Shown here: positions 6,369-7,250 of the stretch, in pieces
Layout of the letters: each line of letters starts with the position of its first letter
Numbering within the stretch: the first letter of the stretch is position 1
From: Chloroflexota bacterium
GTDB lineage: Bacteria > Chloroflexota > Dehalococcoidia > Lucifugimonadales > Lucifugimonadaceae
Reading direction: 5' to 3'
Assembly (NCBI GenBank): GCA_002708145.1
Contig: PAOV01000008.1
Location: forward strand, 24,206-31,455
Length of the DNA: 7,250 nt
The notes under the pieces: model-generated
What the model was told of the DNA's origin: nothing
The model's input: the letters and a program-made list of their open reading frames with translations, nothing else
The model's database searches: none
Translations under genes and position numbers: made by a program

Positions 6369-6394
6369 TTTATATTCATCAATTATTAACTAAC

Positions 6395-6400
6395 TATAAT
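6395..6400 (+). promoter_or_regulatory. Possible -10 box for the glycerate kinase gene
   Basis: TATAAT lies 24 bases before the ATG at 6425, in the 56-base gap after gmk. A second TATAAT overlaps the gmk stop (6364-6369). Neither has a recognisable -35 box. A promoter here is plausible because the gap is the widest in the window and the function changes, but AT richness makes chance matches likely. Confidence 0.3.
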
Positions 6401-6424
6401 AAAATATGATTGAGAAAGTAAATA

Positions 6425-7250
6425 ATGAAAAAAATTCTAATATCTCCTCAACAATTTAAGGAAAGTCTTTCAGGGTCTGAAATTGCAAATTCCATGGAGA
6501 AAGGTTTACTAAAAGTTTGGCCTAATTCTCATATCATAAAGATTCCTGTTGCAGATGGTGGCGATGGTACTCTAGAAACTTTAGTTATCAATTCTGAAGG
6601 TGAAATTAAAACAACATTGACTGATAATTCTAATTTTCAAAAACACAAAACAGAATGGGGTGCTCTTGGAGATAAAGAAACAGCAGTAATTGAAGTGGCG
6701 AGAATTATTGGTTTATCTAAAATTTCAGAAGAAAAAAGAAATATAATGAAAGCTTCAACTTACGGTGTTGGTTCTGTTATGAAGGAAGCCTTAGATTTAG
6801 GTTATCGAAAATTTGTTATTCCTGTTGGTGGAAGTGCTACAAATGATGGCGGCGCCGGCTTATTACAAGCTTTAGGTGTTTCCTTAAAAGATAAATCAGG
6901 TAAAGAACTTCCATATGGAGGATTCGCTCTATCTTCATTAGAACATATAGATATATCAAATATGGACGAAAGAATGAAAGAATCTACAATAATGGTTGCT
7001 TGTGATGTAAATAACCCTTTATATGGTTCAAGAGGAGCTAGCGCTATATATGGTCCACAAAAAGGTGCTTCATATGAGCAGGTTCAATTACTAGATGAAG
7101 CATTAATGAAATTTTCAGAGACTATTAAGAAAGATTTGGGTATAGATGTATCAGATATACCTGGTGCAGGAGCATCGGGTGGGCTGGGTGCTGGACTAAT
7201 GGCTTTTTTCTCTTCAGAACTCCGATTGGGCTCTGATATAGTATTAGAAA
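6425..7250 (+). CDS. Glycerate kinase, type I (GarK/GlxK family), 3' truncated by window edge
   Basis: Phosphorylates D-glycerate with ATP; members of this family typically give 2-phosphoglycerate (EC 2.7.1.165), which then enters lower glycolysis. 275 residues are visible with no stop, so about 100 residues of a normal ~375-residue enzyme lie beyond the window. Family motifs in order: SPQQFKESLSGSEIA (7-21, matching the usual PDSFKGS-type N-terminus), PVADGGDGT (41-49), ASTYGVGSVMKEALDLG (110-126), VGGSATNDGGAGLLQALG (134-151), ACDVNNPLYGSRGA (192-205), YGPQKGA (209-215) and PGAGASGGLGAGLMAF (246-261). The PDSF residues read PQQF here; a PQ-type start is, from memory, also seen in Chloroflexota members. 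The start is the ATG at 6425, with a weak purine stretch (GAGAAAG, 6412-6418) as possible ribosome binding site. Its role (photorespiration-like glycolate use, sugar acid or serine degradation) cannot be told without the downstream genes. Confidence 0.93.
   Translation, partial: MKKILISPQQFKESLSGSEIANSMEKGLLKVWPNSHIIKIPVADGGDGTLETLVINSEGEIKTTLTDNSNFQKHKTEWGALGDKETAVIEVARIIGLSKISEEKRNIMKASTYGVGSVMKEALDLGYRKFVIPVGGSATNDGGAGLLQALGVSLKDKSGKELPYGGFALSSLEHIDISNMDERMKESTIMVACDVNNPLYGSRGASAIYGPQKGASYEQVQLLDEALMKFSETIKKDLGIDVSDIPGAGASGGLGAGLMAFFSSELRLGSDIVLE

Noticed and set aside
6383..6402. Inverted repeat TTATTA/TAATAA after gmk as a possible terminator
   Set aside because: The stem is only 6 A-T pairs with an 8-base loop and no T-tract follows, so it is not a credible intrinsic terminator.
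1..7250. tRNA genes, CRISPR arrays, insertion sequences or phage genes
   Set aside because: I saw no GC-rich cloverleaf-like segments, no regularly spaced direct repeats, no terminal inverted repeats, and no transposase or integrase motifs.

Overview
This is an AT-rich bacterial window (roughly 30% GC by eye). All genes are on the + strand and tightly packed, with no gap longer than about 60 bases, no RNA genes, no CRISPR array and no mobile element. Eight protein-coding genes are visible. The first (livM) enters from the left edge and the last (a glycerate kinase) runs off the right edge.

Layout: (1) positions 1-2508 are the tail of a branched-chain amino acid type ABC importer, with permease LivM and the ATPases LivG and LivF joined by 4- and 8-base overlaps. 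The partner permease LivH and the binding protein are not in the window and probably lie upstream. (2) After a 47-base gap comes a PAC2-domain protein (2556-3416), then after 40 bases a TyrA-like dehydrogenase (3457-4485). A class II EPSP synthase, aroA (4487-5800), starts one base after the tyrA-like stop, and guanylate kinase, gmk, overlaps the end of aroA. (3) After about 56 bases an incomplete type I glycerate kinase begins (6425 onward).

How the genes fit together: the liv genes form one transport module. The tyrA-like gene and aroA belong by family to aromatic amino acid synthesis and are probably translationally coupled, with gmk (purine nucleotide metabolism) added downstream. The PAC2 protein has no clear link to either pathway. 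The glycerate kinase starts a separate carbon-metabolism gene or operon.

Organism: PAC2 proteins of this long type occur in Actinobacteria and Chloroflexota. The family resemblance of the PAC2 protein and the glycerate kinase, together with low GC and compact packing, recalls a streamlined marine bacterium such as the SAR202 group of Chloroflexota. That is a guess from memory of family sequences; marine Actinobacteria are the main alternative.

Most of the window is ordinary housekeeping and transport. The most notable point is that the TyrA-like protein lacks the two histidines and the arginine that define the prephenate dehydrogenase active site, although its NAD-binding site is intact. Smaller points are repeated TTG starts, a P-loop ending in Asp in Gmk, an altered D-loop with an internal repeat in LivG, and a shared sequence element in the two intergenic gaps. 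I see no clear sign of a wholly new system.
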